Shown here piece after piece: positions 48,887 to 59,523 of a stretch of DNA of 64,000 nucleotides (positions are counted from its first letter, which is position 1; every line of letters begins with the position of its first letter). The stretch is from Ampelomyces quisqualis. Its lineage: Eukaryota > Ascomycota > Dothideomycetes > Pleosporales > Phaeosphaeriaceae. The stretch lies in contig JAGTXZ010000002.1 in NCBI GenBank assembly GCA_018398575.1, positions 870,501-934,500 of the forward strand. Direction: 5' to 3'. The position numbers and the translations under genes were made by a program. The notes beneath the pieces were generated by a model. It searched no databases. It saw only the letters and a program-made list of their open reading frames with translations, and was not told the origin of the DNA.

Positions 48887-50780
48887 CTATGTATCGCACA
48901 TGAACTGCTCGTAATACTGATCCATCCACTGAACGGCGACTTGACCACTCTCTCTGCTTCCATCTGAGAATCTTCGAATAGTGCCGACATAGCCGTCAGG
49001 ACGAACATTGAGCACGACAACTTCATCTTCATCAAGGCCATCCAGCCACTTATCCATGCACTTTTGCTTGCGTGTGTCTTGTTGAGGCACATCATCCAAG
49101 TAGAACGTGAAGGCGCTTTCGCGTAGGAAGACCGGTAAATCACTGAGCTCAATCTTGCTGCGATCCATGTCTGTCACAAGTGCATAGGTGAACACACGGC
49201 TGATAGGGGTGTATCGCTCCGGAAGCACGAACTGGTCGTGTGGAGCAGCTGAAGGGGGCTGTGTGGTGTAAGACGTATTTCCAGCTGCACTGATGCGGCC
49301 AACATAGGATGAGGTTCCTGAGTGTGCTTGACATATGGCTTCCAACATGGGAATCGCGGCGTGCACATTGTGAGCAAAAAAATAAATCCGAAATTGACCT
49401 AGTGCTGGAATGTCGGTCTGGACATCGACTGGATTAGCGTCAATGTAGCGTGTAACCCTAGCAGGAGGAAGGAGAAAGCCAGGCGTCAGATGACCGCGGT
49501 TGTAGCCCTTGGATTTGACATTGAGGACGTTTGGCTTGTAGTTGACACCATATCCCGAGATGAAAGCGACGTTCTTTGTGAAGTTTGCTGCAAGTGCCTC
49601 TGGATCACCGTCATGGAAAGCATTCGCGTGCTCGTAGTCAAAGTCGATCAGATCCTGGGCGATCTTTTTCCTTTCTTCCTCATAGCTCAGGAGCAGGCTA
49701 GGTTTGGCGAGCCCTCGGGTAGCAAAGTTGAGTTTCCAAGCGAGGTTCCACGCATCGTGCATTGAGGTGTTCATGCCTTGGGCTGCTTTGGGGCTGTGGG
49801 TGTGGCTAGCATCGCCAGCTATGAAGACGTTTTGCTCGGCGTCTGTGAAGCGTGCTGCGACCCTCTGACCTATCTTGTACCTGCCGAACCACTCTACGTT
49901 CTTCCAAGCCAGTCGATAAGGTCGCATGATAGCCTGAGCACGTGTTTGTACGAAGTGTTGCGCAGTTTGCTCCCCTGATTCGACAGCTTCAGTTGATCCA
50001 GCTCTCAGCTCCACATATAGACGCGTCAGGCCACGCTCACGAGGGATCATCAGCACGGATCCGAGAGTTTCTGACTGCACTACTACTTTGCTCCAGATAT
50101 CCGGGAAATCCGTGTCTAGAACGCCATCAAGAACACCCCAGACCGCGTCTGATGAGGCACCAACTGGTGTAGCTCCTGGAATGCATTTCCGAACTTTGGA
50201 GTGTGCACCGTCACAGCCCACAAGGAAGCGTGTATGAAAGCTCTTCTCGGCCTGGTTGACGTCGGTCTGGCAGTTAATTGTCAGAGGTCGAACAGACGTC
50301 GGCGTATACTCAAAATCGACAAATGCTGTGTTTCGTGAGACTTCGGTTCCTCGCTCATTCAGATCATCTTCGAAGATGGCCTCAACCATGCCTTGGTGGA
50401 CCAAAAGGATATATGGATCCAACAAATCCACCACTGGCGGGTAGTGGACCTCGCGTCCCGCGCGATGTAGCGACTTGTCCGATGTCGACTTCCAAAAGGC
50501 AATATCGTAGATCCGCACGCCCTTTCGTAACAAGGGCTCCGCCAGTCGCATCTGTCGCAGAGTTTCAATGGATTTTGGTTGGATGCCATCGGCCCGGCCG
50601 GTCGAAGTGCGATCTGGTCGGTCGTCGATGATGCGCGTCTTGATGCCGAATCGTACTAGATTGTCGCTACACTTGTCAGCCCTGCGCCATACCGTCCCCC
50701 TTGTCCACCATTTCCACCATGTCCACTTACGCAAGCATGAGTCCCGCTGGACCAGCACCAACCACCAGCACGTCACTCAT
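48887..50780 (-). CDS. hxnV: Phenol-2-monooxygenase-type FAD monooxygenase (HxnV-like)
   Basis: Two exons on the complement, 50780-50731 and 50666-48887, joined over a 64-bp intron, give about 609 residues starting MSDVLVVGAGPAGLMLA. An in-frame Met at 50957 would add 59 Ser-rich residues; the shorter start places the FAD fold at the N-terminus, as in the family. Motifs include RPDRTSTGRADGIQ, the DG motif GCDGAHSKVRK, the GD motif FIAGDASHTHSPKAAQGMN, and a C-terminal thioredoxin-like domain ending in VLNVRPDGYVG. Phenol hydroxylase relatives use NADPH and O2. In A. nidulans HxnV hydroxylates a partially saturated pyridine derivative late in the pathway. It is divergent from hxnN. Confidence 0.86.
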
Positions 50781-51432
50781 GGTGTTTGAGACGGCACTGG
50801 GTTTTGAGCTTGAGGACTGCGAAGCAACCTCCAGGCTGCTGCCCGATGAGCGAGACTCGGTGTCAGTAACCCGTCCGGGTGACATCTTTGGTAACTTTGA
50901 CTGAGGCTCGCTGGTGGAATTTGAGCGTTTCATGAGGTTCCATGGGGTTGCGGCCATGCTATCAAGTATAAAGCCTCGCGTGCCGACGGTGCTCGAGCCA
51001 CTAAAGCGCGAAGATGGGGGTGGGATACAGGAGGGGCAGACATCATCTCAACGCTCGCGGTCTGCTCATTCTCAACCGGTTGCTACCTAACATTTTCTAG
51101 CCCCCAGGAGGACGCAGTGGCTGCAGCGCGTCAGAGAAACTTTCGCATGGTCGATGTGGTGACTTGTGCAAGGGAGCGCTGTGGTTCTGGTCGACTGCTG
51201 GAGGGTGCGCTTCGGCCCACATCCTAGCACTCCCCCACTGTTCATCATAGACGGTCCAAGCCTCAAGGCGTCCTCTCCATGTCTCCAATCACTGCATTTG
51301 CAACCACGAAGCCGCGAGTGGCTGACATGTTTGTGCTTTGCTGATTCTCTGGTCATAAAGCTTTCAACGCTGTCGACGCGGTGTAAATTCTCCATCGTGG
51401 GGTAACCGTTGCGCATTCGAGTCCACGACAAC
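50781..51432. promoter_or_regulatory. Bidirectional promoter of hxnV and hxnN
   Basis: About 650 bp separate the divergent starts (475 bp if hxnV begins at 50957). Frames here on the minus strand have no recognisable domain. I see no copy of the palindrome cluster found between hxnS and hxnT. Confidence 0.5.
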
Positions 51433-53419
51433 ATGCCAGCATCAGTTCCGCAATGGCTGCAAATTGTTCAAGCAAAGCGCAAATCACGAGACGAGCTCAT
51501 CTCGGCCTTTTCCGACAAAAACACCCTCGTTCTTGAGGTGAGCTCCCATGTTCCTGATAATGTAAACTTCTGGGGTTGACCAATTACAGTCAAGGCATCT
51601 CGGAGATGCACACACGACTATTGACGATGTCGAAGGCATACAACAGGCGATATCTTCCGGCAAAGTGACGGCCACCGAGCTGTGCATGGCATACATCAAC
51701 CGGTAGACCCCACCTTGCATGTGCTTGTCGTACCATTCTCACGCTATCCCTCACAGCGCCATTGAAGCCCACAAACGTGTAAGTCCACTCCATCGTATTC
51801 AGCGTCTGGGATAGCATGCTACTCACGATTGCGTATAGACAAACTGGTAAGTTGTTACCCGCTTGAATGGGGCACTATTGGGGATTCCACTGACTTTACA
51901 TCAGCCTCACAGAGATCCTCTTTGCAGATGCCATCCAGGAAGCTAAAGCGCTGGATGAGACCTTCACGGCACACGGAAGCTTGGTCGGACCCTTACATGG
52001 AGTACCTATGACGCTGAAAGACCAATTTGACGTCGCGGGTTATGATAGCACACTTGGCTATGTCGGCCGAGCCTTCAGCCCGGCAAAGCACGATTGCGTG
52101 TTGGTGTCGATCTTGAAGCGCATGGGAGCCATAATTGTCGCCAAGTCAAATTTGCCCCAAAGCATTATGGTGATTCTACCGTACTCGCGTTATATGTCGA
52201 CCCTAATGCGTGCAGTGGTGTGAGACAGAGAACCCGTTATTCGGCTTGACGGTCCACTCCCTAAATTCTGACTTCACACCTGGTGGCTCTACGGGCGGTG
52301 AGGGCACCCTTTTGTCACTCCGCGGGACAGTTGTGGGCTGGGGAACAGACATTGGTGGAAGCATACGCATCCCTTCGCACATGAATGGTCTGTATGGGTT
52401 AAAGCCTAGTGTGAGTACTAGCAGCTAGACTTCATTGGTTACGATTACTCATGTAAACCAGAGTACCCGTCTTCCTTATCACGGCGTATCAGTGTCGACA
52501 GATGGTCAAGAACATGTGCCCTCGGTCGTTGGGCCCATGAGCCGGAATATGGACTCGCTCATAGTTGCAACTCGAAGTGTCATCGACGCAGCTCCTTGGG
52601 ATCTGGATCCGAAGTGCTGTCCAATTCCATGGCGGTCGGATGAGTTCGAAAGCGCAAGGTCGCGGCCCCTTGTTATTGCCGTTATGCGAGATGATGGAGT
52701 CGTGACACCACATCCGCCAATTATCCGGGTATTAGAGGACGTCGCATCTAAGCTTGGGGCCGCAGGCCATGAGGTCGTACCCTGGCAACCCGGCACTTTG
52801 CATCAGGAGTGTGTTGACATCATGGTGAGTCGTATATGTACAATGCAAAAGTCAATCAAGCTCACGGCTTCTATAGGACCAATACTACACTGTAGACGGT
52901 GGAGAGGATATCCGCAGAGACGTCGCAGTTGCCGGCGAGCCCTTCATACCACATGTCGAAGCACTCGTCAACAAAGGAGAGCCAATCTCGGTGTATGAGT
53001 ATTGGCAGCTCAACAAGCAGAAAGGAGCTGCGCAAAAACGATTCCTTGACCTCTGGAACAGCACAAAGTCCGAAACCACAGGGAAACAAATCGACATCTT
53101 GCTCACACCCGTTATGCCCCACTGCGCCGTACCGCACCGTAAATGTCGCTGGGTCGGATACACCAAGGTTTTTAACTTTGTAGACTACCCTGCCGTAGTA
53201 CTACCAGCAGGCAAGGTCTCCGCTGAGCTCGACAATGAAGCAGTGGCAGCTATGAACTCATACCAGCCGCGTAATCCGCTTGACAAGTGGAACTGGGATC
53301 TCTTCAATATGGATACGATGAACGGTATGCCAATTGGAGTGCAAATTGTCGCACGACGTCTGCATGAAGAGGAAGTCCTTGGTGCCGCAAAGGCTATTCA
53401 CGACGTTCTTAAGTTATGA
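51433..53419 (+). CDS. hxnN: Amidase-signature amidase (HxnN-like)
   Basis: Eight exons: 51433-51537, 51590-51702, 51757-51778, 51839-51846, 51905-52169, 52216-52410, 52462-52824 and 52877-53419, about 537 residues. The fourth exon is only 8 nt, but it restores the conserved RTNCLTEILF block and keeps frame. The catalytic Ser-cis-Ser-Lys set is visible: Lys in MTLKDQFD, the Gly/Ser-rich TPGGSTGGEG, and the nucleophile region DIGGSIRIPSHMNGLYGLKPS. The C-terminal half has GMPIGVQIVARRLHEEEVL, typical of fungal acetamidase-like enzymes. HxnN is proposed to hydrolyse the open-chain hydroxyglutaramate from HxnM, releasing ammonia. It is the last gene of the cluster on this side. Fungal amidases are numerous, so the role relies on position. 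Confidence 0.86.
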
Positions 53420-54169
53420 CATCGACCTAGTGCTAGATTAAATCCAGAACTTAAAATAGCGCCTATACTGGAAAATACTTGTAATACTTCGAATCCTATA
53501 TTTGTCAGATACGTCGTATAATTAGGGAGGAGACCTACTGTAAATATAACTTGAGCGAGGCTTAGTAGCAGTTACTAGCGTTATCTCGATAGCTAATTCT
53601 TAGCGCTAGTTATGTGCTTAGGTAGAAAAGAGAATGAATCGATGCAGGAGAGGAGAGGAGAGGCCCATCTATGTAGTGAGAGGCTGTGGAGGGATCAATC
53701 TGAGCGCTGACTGCGCCGCACGTAGAGGAAATCTACGGCGAGGCATCATGTCAGGCTGTAATGCTCAGAAATAACCAAAAATAGTACGCCACACAGTGAT
53801 TGGGCTTCATAATAGGTTTCGACTGGAAGGCGGACAGCGCAGAAACAGCCTGTGGCCTGAGACTTGAGTAGAATGAGCGCCCTAAGCAAGCGACGGCACT
53901 CGCCGGGTTTAGCCGCACACGTCAAGTGGACATATGGGCAGTCGAGCCGTCTCCTCCCTCGCGAACGCGCCCGTGTAATAGCTTGGTACATCTGTCTATT
54001 CCTCCTTCCATTCATTCAGCCGCTGCTCGCAATGCGGCTATTTTCCTGAACGGCCTGTTGCGACCACCGTGCTGAACCTCAACAGTTCCGCATCACTTAG
54101 CCTTGAATCTTTGCGCGCTGTTCCATTAACCTACACGCTCCTCCAGCAGGCCGCATCTCTTCATAGACC
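53420..54169. other. Intergenic region with an AT-rich, RIP-like scar
   Basis: From about 53430 to 53630 the sequence is AT-rich with TAG/TAA-dense composition like the left block (for example TTACTAGCGTTATC). A short GGAGA repeat sits at 53645-53660. The rest is normal composition and should include the promoter of the phosphatase gene. Confidence 0.45.
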
Positions 54170-55397
54170 ATGCAATCCCCGTCTTCCCCTCTCGCCACCG
54201 CTGGACAACGGCCGGACCAGAGCATCAGTGTTTCCAGCAACACGCCAAACGGAACGTCGCTCGCTGATGGCGTAAACAACCACGATTCCTCGACCCACTA
54301 CGGCCCTCAATGCGACTCGGGTGCCAGCAAGGATCTCTTCGAGGGCAAGAAAAAAGTAGATGCAATGATGGCTGCCGCTGAAGTCCATGTAGATTCGGCT
54401 GATAATAATGGCCAACGCCCGTCGTCTAGTAGAAATGGCACTTTCGTGATGCGGAAGCGCTTGCGATCCGAATCTCGCTCTTCGCATGAATCTGAAGACT
54501 TGCAAGAACATTCCAGCGGCCAAGCTGCTACCATGAATGGTCAAGCACAAACGATGACGGGCCTCATCGACAGGGAGCTTGAGGAATGGCCACACAGCAA
54601 CACCACTCTCACAACGAGTCCTAATCTTCAAAACACAACACAAACAAACAAACAAGACGAGGTATCCACATCCCTGGATGGTAGTGATCGTCCCCGGCCT
54701 AGTTCTTGGAGACGTACCAGCCTCAATATGCCCAGAAATGCTCCGAGAATACCATATTAATTCCATGGTTTCACTGTACCAATGTTTATGTGGTTGGAAA
54801 TTAGCGATGCAAAGAGCAGAGAAGCCGACCGACCGCTGCATATTCATCAGATGTCAAGACTCTTTGACCGTGGATGTTCTAATTTACATGAGCGACATCT
54901 GTGACTTTATCGATCGAATGGCCTCTCCAGCCTTGCAGCTGTCCTCCTCTCCGCTGTTTTCCGCTCTACCGCCCTCGGAATCGATACTAGTGCATTGTGA
55001 AGCTGGACGGTCACGTTCGCCAACTATTATTATCGCATATCTCATGCGAAAGTACTGCATGAATTACAAAGATGCTCTTAATTTTGTTCAAACGAAGAGA
55101 AAAGTCAAGCCGAATCCCAACCTTGTACGGCAACTTCAAATTTGGGAGAAGGTTGGGTACGACGTATGGGAGGATGACAAGAGAAGGATCCCGAAGGCGC
55201 TATATCAAGCATATCTAGATGATCGAGCAGGCATCATGGACGGGGAACAGGATTTTGACGCGATTGTGAATGCCAAAACAGCTCTAGATTCGCCCAATCC
55301 AATCGGGCCAAAGTTTGAGCCCCCATATTGCTGCAAAATGGTCGACGATTGCCCCTGCAAAGATTCAGCACTGCGTTCGCCTCGGAATCAGACGTAA
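54170..55397 (+). CDS. Dual-specificity protein phosphatase
   Basis: The catalytic domain is clear in the frame that runs to the stop at 55397: IVPGLVLGDVPAS, EMLREYHINSMVSL, RCIFIRCQD, the active site VHCEAGRSRSPT (CX5R with the preceding His), IIIAYLMRKY and KPNPNLVRQLQIWE. Such enzymes dephosphorylate Tyr and Ser/Thr on protein substrates. The N-terminus is uncertain. A Ser-rich frame beginning at Met 54170 could join through a short intron (about 54539-54579, donor GTCAAG, acceptor GACAG), giving a continuous protein. Otherwise translation may begin at the Met at 54678, right at the domain edge. The C-terminus is Cys-rich (CCKMVDDCPCK). The substrate is unknown. Confidence 0.65.
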
Positions 55398-56563
55398 AAA
55401 ACTCATTATAGATTAGCAACCCATCTTTTCTGTCCTCACTCTTTCCAGTTTCTGTGGCGACTTCTGCTAGACGCTGCCCATCATGGAGAAGGGTATGCGC
55501 TTTTAGCACCTTTGCCGACGCATTTTACTGTCGCTTGCAGTGCAGCAAGAGCAGGGCGCAATGAGGAATCACAGTATAAAGGGCATTCTAGAGCGACACT
55601 AGATACGGAGTACTAGCCTAATCAACAGAGGAGCGAACCGTATTTAACCCAACTTTACCACTATCATTTCCTTCTATTGTGACTCATCAGAAAGCTTTGT
55701 GAAGAACTACAGTTCTAAATGTCTGGGTCAGGGCTATGCCTAGGTTGTAAGCCTTGCCGTTCGTATGACAAAAACCTGTCTTCAGATGTGGTGTCATCCG
55801 CGGACAAGGACATCTCGGTGGTATTGGCAAATGACCTGAGTGTACCATAAGGCCGAAGTTTTGTTGTTGGAAGCGTTGTGAAATGAGAACGCTTGAAGGT
55901 AAGTGGTAACTCGTGTGTCCAATGCTTACGCCTTCTCAAACCTCGCACTACATGTCCATTGTAACCAACAACTGTAGCGGAAGCTGCAACAGCCGAAAAT
56001 TTGTGAACAATGTAAAGGCATAACAAGGACGCTGCTAATACAATCTTCTCGATTGGGTCCAGCATTGCCTTTGGCTGAAGTAAGAGTTCGCGCAAGGCGG
56101 GCTAGTTAGTACTAGCGCGACTTTAGATAACTAATCTCACTTATTTCACTTATACTTTTATACTTTTTCATTTCTTGCTTAATGGAAGGCTTTAGTAGGT
56201 AATCTTATACTTTTTAAGAAAAGTAAGGTTAGTTCTTTTACCTATTCTTGTATTATGCAATTTTCTAAGTAGGTACGCTAGAATATACTGAGTAGAACGA
56301 ATATAAGTACATTAATTATAGCTTATTCTACTAATATGCTAGCCTGTTAGGAGTAAAAGGTTTAACTTGCGTGTCACATAATCTTAATAGATAATGCTCC
56401 GCTTCGCTCTGCAATTGGCGTGGGTAAAATCACGTGATAGCGCGGTCTCTTGGCTTGGTCAGCTTGTCTCCTCCATTGGCAGCGCTTTGCCTCCGACGCC
56501 GACATCACTACTCCGCCAAACACGGCACCGCACAGTCAATGCGACGTGAACAAGGCTTTTCAA
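55398..56563. other. Intergenic region with an AT-rich, RIP-like scar
   Basis: From about 56100 to 56390 the sequence turns AT-rich with GCTAGTTAGTACTAGCG and many TAG/TAA triplets, resembling the left RIP block. A minus-strand frame at 55715-56095 includes one hydrophobic stretch, but nothing else supports it as a gene. The last 150 bp are the PSO2 promoter. Confidence 0.45.
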
Positions 56564-59242
56564 ATGTTCAGAACTCCGCGAGAAAACCTTACACTACCCG
56601 AGACGTGCCGTCAGGCGCCTTCCACCGGGCGCCCTCCTTCGCCACCCCGCTCAGCGAACCGAATTGCGTACATGGTTGCAAAGACAGGCGCGAAGAGGGC
56701 CACGCCAAAAGGCAGTCCATTTCTTCCCGTTAAGAAGCAGGAAAACCAGACAACCCTTGTCGGGTCCGACTGGGCGAGGAAGTCGCCCGCAAACATTGGC
56801 AAGAACAAGCCAAAGCCGGCAGGCACGCCCAATGGGAACATCATGGCCTTCTTCAAGAAAGCCGAGGACATCAACAACAGAATATTCTTGCAGGAAAGGG
56901 GCGCAAACCCTGCCGCTGTGCTTGACGAGGTCGAGGACGACGTGGGCTGGAGTGACGAACTCCCCAATGTCGTCATGGCTCCAGAGGATGAGGAGCAGCG
57001 TTACAATGAGAACAGTGGCAGCAACAAGAAGCGGAAGGTCAGCACAGAAGTGGTAAAAGATGCACCACCGCCGGCATGCTCTTCACCCCCACCAGCCGAT
57101 GCGGCAAGGACTGCACCGGAGAGTCTAGCACCAGAAGTCCCCAAGCAGGTAGCCAAGCAACCGAGGAAGTCGGGTCCTTTCGTCGACGACTCAGAATCTG
57201 AGGCCGATGAGTTGGACTTTCTGGTCACATCAAGACGCACGATTGAGCTACGACCGAATGAGCAGTCGCCAGTTTCTAAGCCCGTCGAGGAGCCATTTCT
57301 GCTAAATGACACGGAACCTTTCTCTACGCGACCGCCTTCGTTTTCAAAGACTGCATCGACCTCGCAATTTGATGGCGATTACCATGAAGACTTCGAGGGC
57401 CTGGAGGACAACGATCTGCTCGAAGGCGAAGAATATGATGAGCGGCGATGGATGCGTGAACAACACAAGCTGGAATTGGAAGAGGCCGGCTTCGATGGCG
57501 ATCCCGACGATTTCGATGCTCCAGCCATGTTCCCCAACGATGACGTACAAACGAAAGTCGCGCAAGTAGCAGAAACAAATGTTCCGTCATGTCCCATATG
57601 CAGTGGCAGTCTACCAGGCCTGAACGAACAAGAAGTGTCGGTTCACGTCAATGCATGCTTGGACGGCAAATCGCTTCCGCTACCGAAGACTGAAATTGAA
57701 ACCGAGCGCACAACCACAACTACAAGTACCGCGAAAGCTTTCAAGCGACCCGTGAGGCCAGCCAAACCAGGTCAGGCAAACCCGTTCCAAGCCGCAGGAA
57801 CGAGCAGTAGACCTACATCTGCATTCTCCAAGCTTATGGCAGGTCATGCAGAAGATGCAGCGTGGGCCTCTGCAGCCGCCGAGAACAATGCAGCCCGTGG
57901 GAAGCCTGCTTACCAACGTACATGCCCCTTCTACAAAATAATGCCCGGATTTTTCATCGCCGTCGATGCTTTCCGTTATGGCGCTGTGAAGGGCCAGAAT
58001 GCATACTTTCTCAGCCACTTCCATAGTGATCATTACATTGGGCTAACTTCGACATGGTCGCACGGTCCCATATACTGTAGCAGAGTCACTGCGAATCTAG
58101 TGCGCCAACAGCTTCGAGTCGACCCCAAGTGGGTAGTGGACCTGGAATTTGAGAAGAAGACGGATGTCCCAGGTACACAAGGAGTGTCCGTCACTATGAT
58201 CTCCGCGAACCACTGTCCCGGCAGCTCTCTATTCTTGTTCGAAAAGGAGTCCGGCAAAGGCAAAGCCACCAATCTACAACGCGTGTTGCATTGCGGAGAT
58301 TTCCGTGCGTGTCAAGCACACATTGAGCATCCGCTGCTGAAGCCCAACGTACTGGATGCGGTAAGTGGAATCAATAGACAGCAAAAGCTGGATGTTTGCT
58401 ATCTCGACACCACCTATCTGAACCCAAAATACTCCTTTCCACCGCAACAACAAGTCATCCAAGCGTGCGTAGACATGTGTGTTAGTCTCAACAAATTACA
58501 GACAGACAATACAGACGGTTGGGAACAAATGAAGTCGGAGCGCGCAGGCCAGAGTATGGTGAAATTTGTACGGAAAAACTCCAACGCGGACGACAACCCA
58601 GAAGAACCGAGGAGTTCTGCGCGAGGGCGCCTTCTCGTGGTCGTAGGAACGTACAGTATTGGGAAAGAGCGCATCTGTGTCGGCATAGCCAAGGCGCTCG
58701 GGAGCAAGATCTTTGCACCTGCCAACAAGCAGCGCATATGTGCCGCCCTCGAGGATGAAGAGCTCAATAGTCTACTCACCAGAGACCCTCGCGCCGCGCA
58801 AGTCCACATGACACCTCTCTTTGAGATTCGCGCGGACACTCTTGATGACTATCTTCGAGATTACGCAGACACTTATTCGCGCTGTGTTGGATTCCGGCCT
58901 TCTGGGTGGAATTATCGACCACCAAACAGTCGTTTCACCGAATCGCCTGCTGTACAGACAGTACTACAATCGCCGAGTTGGAAGAGCAATTTCTCGATGA
59001 AAGACCTCACACCTCAGCGAGGAAGCACTAGTCGAGCCAGTTGTTTCGGGGTGCCGTACAGTGAGCACAGCAGTTTCAGAGAGCTGACGATGTTCTGCTG
59101 TGCGTTGCGCATCGATCGTATCATCCCTACGGTCAATGTCGGAAGCGGTAAAAGTCGGGAGAAGATGAAAGCATGGTGTGATCGTTGGGCTGCTGACAAA
59201 AAAAAGAACGGGCTCTTCGAACTTGATGACAATGGATGGTGA
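56564..59242 (+). CDS. pso2: PSO2/SNM1-type DNA cross-link repair nuclease
   Basis: A single exon of about 892 residues from Met 56564. The frame extends 38 codons upstream without an ATG. The N-terminal half is acidic and disordered, with a UBZ4-like ubiquitin-binding finger CPICSGSLPGL ... HVNACL. The metallo-beta-lactamase core follows: FLSHFHSDHYIGLT (HxHxDH), SANHCPGSSLFLFE, LHCGDFRAC and YLDTTYLNP. A DRMBL domain closes the protein, with VPYSEHSSFRELTMFCCAL and IPTVNVGS. Enzymes of this beta-CASP group are 5' exonucleases that process interstrand cross-links in the nucleus. All metal ligands I can place are retained. Confidence 0.92.
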   Translation: MFRTPRENLTLPETCRQAPSTGRPPSPPRSANRIAYMVAKTGAKRATPKGSPFLPVKKQENQTTLVGSDWARKSPANIGKNKPKPAGTPNGNIMAFFKKAEDINNRIFLQERGANPAAVLDEVEDDVGWSDELPNVVMAPEDEEQRYNENSGSNKKRKVSTEVVKDAPPPACSSPPPADAARTAPESLAPEVPKQVAKQPRKSGPFVDDSESEADELDFLVTSRRTIELRPNEQSPVSKPVEEPFLLNDTEPFSTRPPSFSKTASTSQFDGDYHEDFEGLEDNDLLEGEEYDERRWMREQHKLELEEAGFDGDPDDFDAPAMFPNDDVQTKVAQVAETNVPSCPICSGSLPGLNEQEVSVHVNACLDGKSLPLPKTEIETERTTTTTSTAKAFKRPVRPAKPGQANPFQAAGTSSRPTSAFSKLMAGHAEDAAWASAAAENNAARGKPAYQRTCPFYKIMPGFFIAVDAFRYGAVKGQNAYFLSHFHSDHYIGLTSTWSHGPIYCSRVTANLVRQQLRVDPKWVVDLEFEKKTDVPGTQGVSVTMISANHCPGSSLFLFEKESGKGKATNLQRVLHCGDFRACQAHIEHPLLKPNVLDAVSGINRQQKLDVCYLDTTYLNPKYSFPPQQQVIQACVDMCVSLNKLQTDNTDGWEQMKSERAGQSMVKFVRKNSNADDNPEEPRSSARGRLLVVVGTYSIGKERICVGIAKALGSKIFAPANKQRICAALEDEELNSLLTRDPRAAQVHMTPLFEIRADTLDDYLRDYADTYSRCVGFRPSGWNYRPPNSRFTESPAVQTVLQSPSWKSNFSMKDLTPQRGSTSRASCFGVPYSEHSSFRELTMFCCALRIDRIIPTVNVGSGKSREKMKAWCDRWAADKKKNGLFELDDNGW

Positions 59243-59523
59243 TTGGTGAGCTTCAGTCTACACCCCTTCGTCTTACCCAATACAATACATTCCTACTTTA
59301 CTCCGTACAGAAGCCTGTGTTTCGTCGCTCGATTTACCACCACGGACGTTCAACTTTAACTAATTGTGCCCCTTGCGGAATATCCTAATCGGATGGCCTC
59401 ATCTTGCTTCAATATTTGGTAGAGCAGACCAAGGTAGTCTTCGTCAAAAGGTGGTCCCGGACGCCTGATAACAGCACTCATAAAACCCAAGAATCAGATT
59501 CAATTCCATCCAGGAACTGCTCT
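59243..59523. other. Short convergent intergenic region
   Basis: Lies between the PSO2 stop and the end of the DUF6594-like sequence. No feature is seen. Confidence 0.4.

Noticed and set aside
54161..54847. 228-codon minus-strand frame opposite the phosphatase 5' region
   Set aside because: It lies antisense to the better supported phosphatase exon region and has no recognisable domain.
55715..56095. 126-codon minus-strand frame with one hydrophobic segment
   Set aside because: The first ATG is internal, no family is recognised, and it abuts an AT-rich scar; not enough to call a gene.
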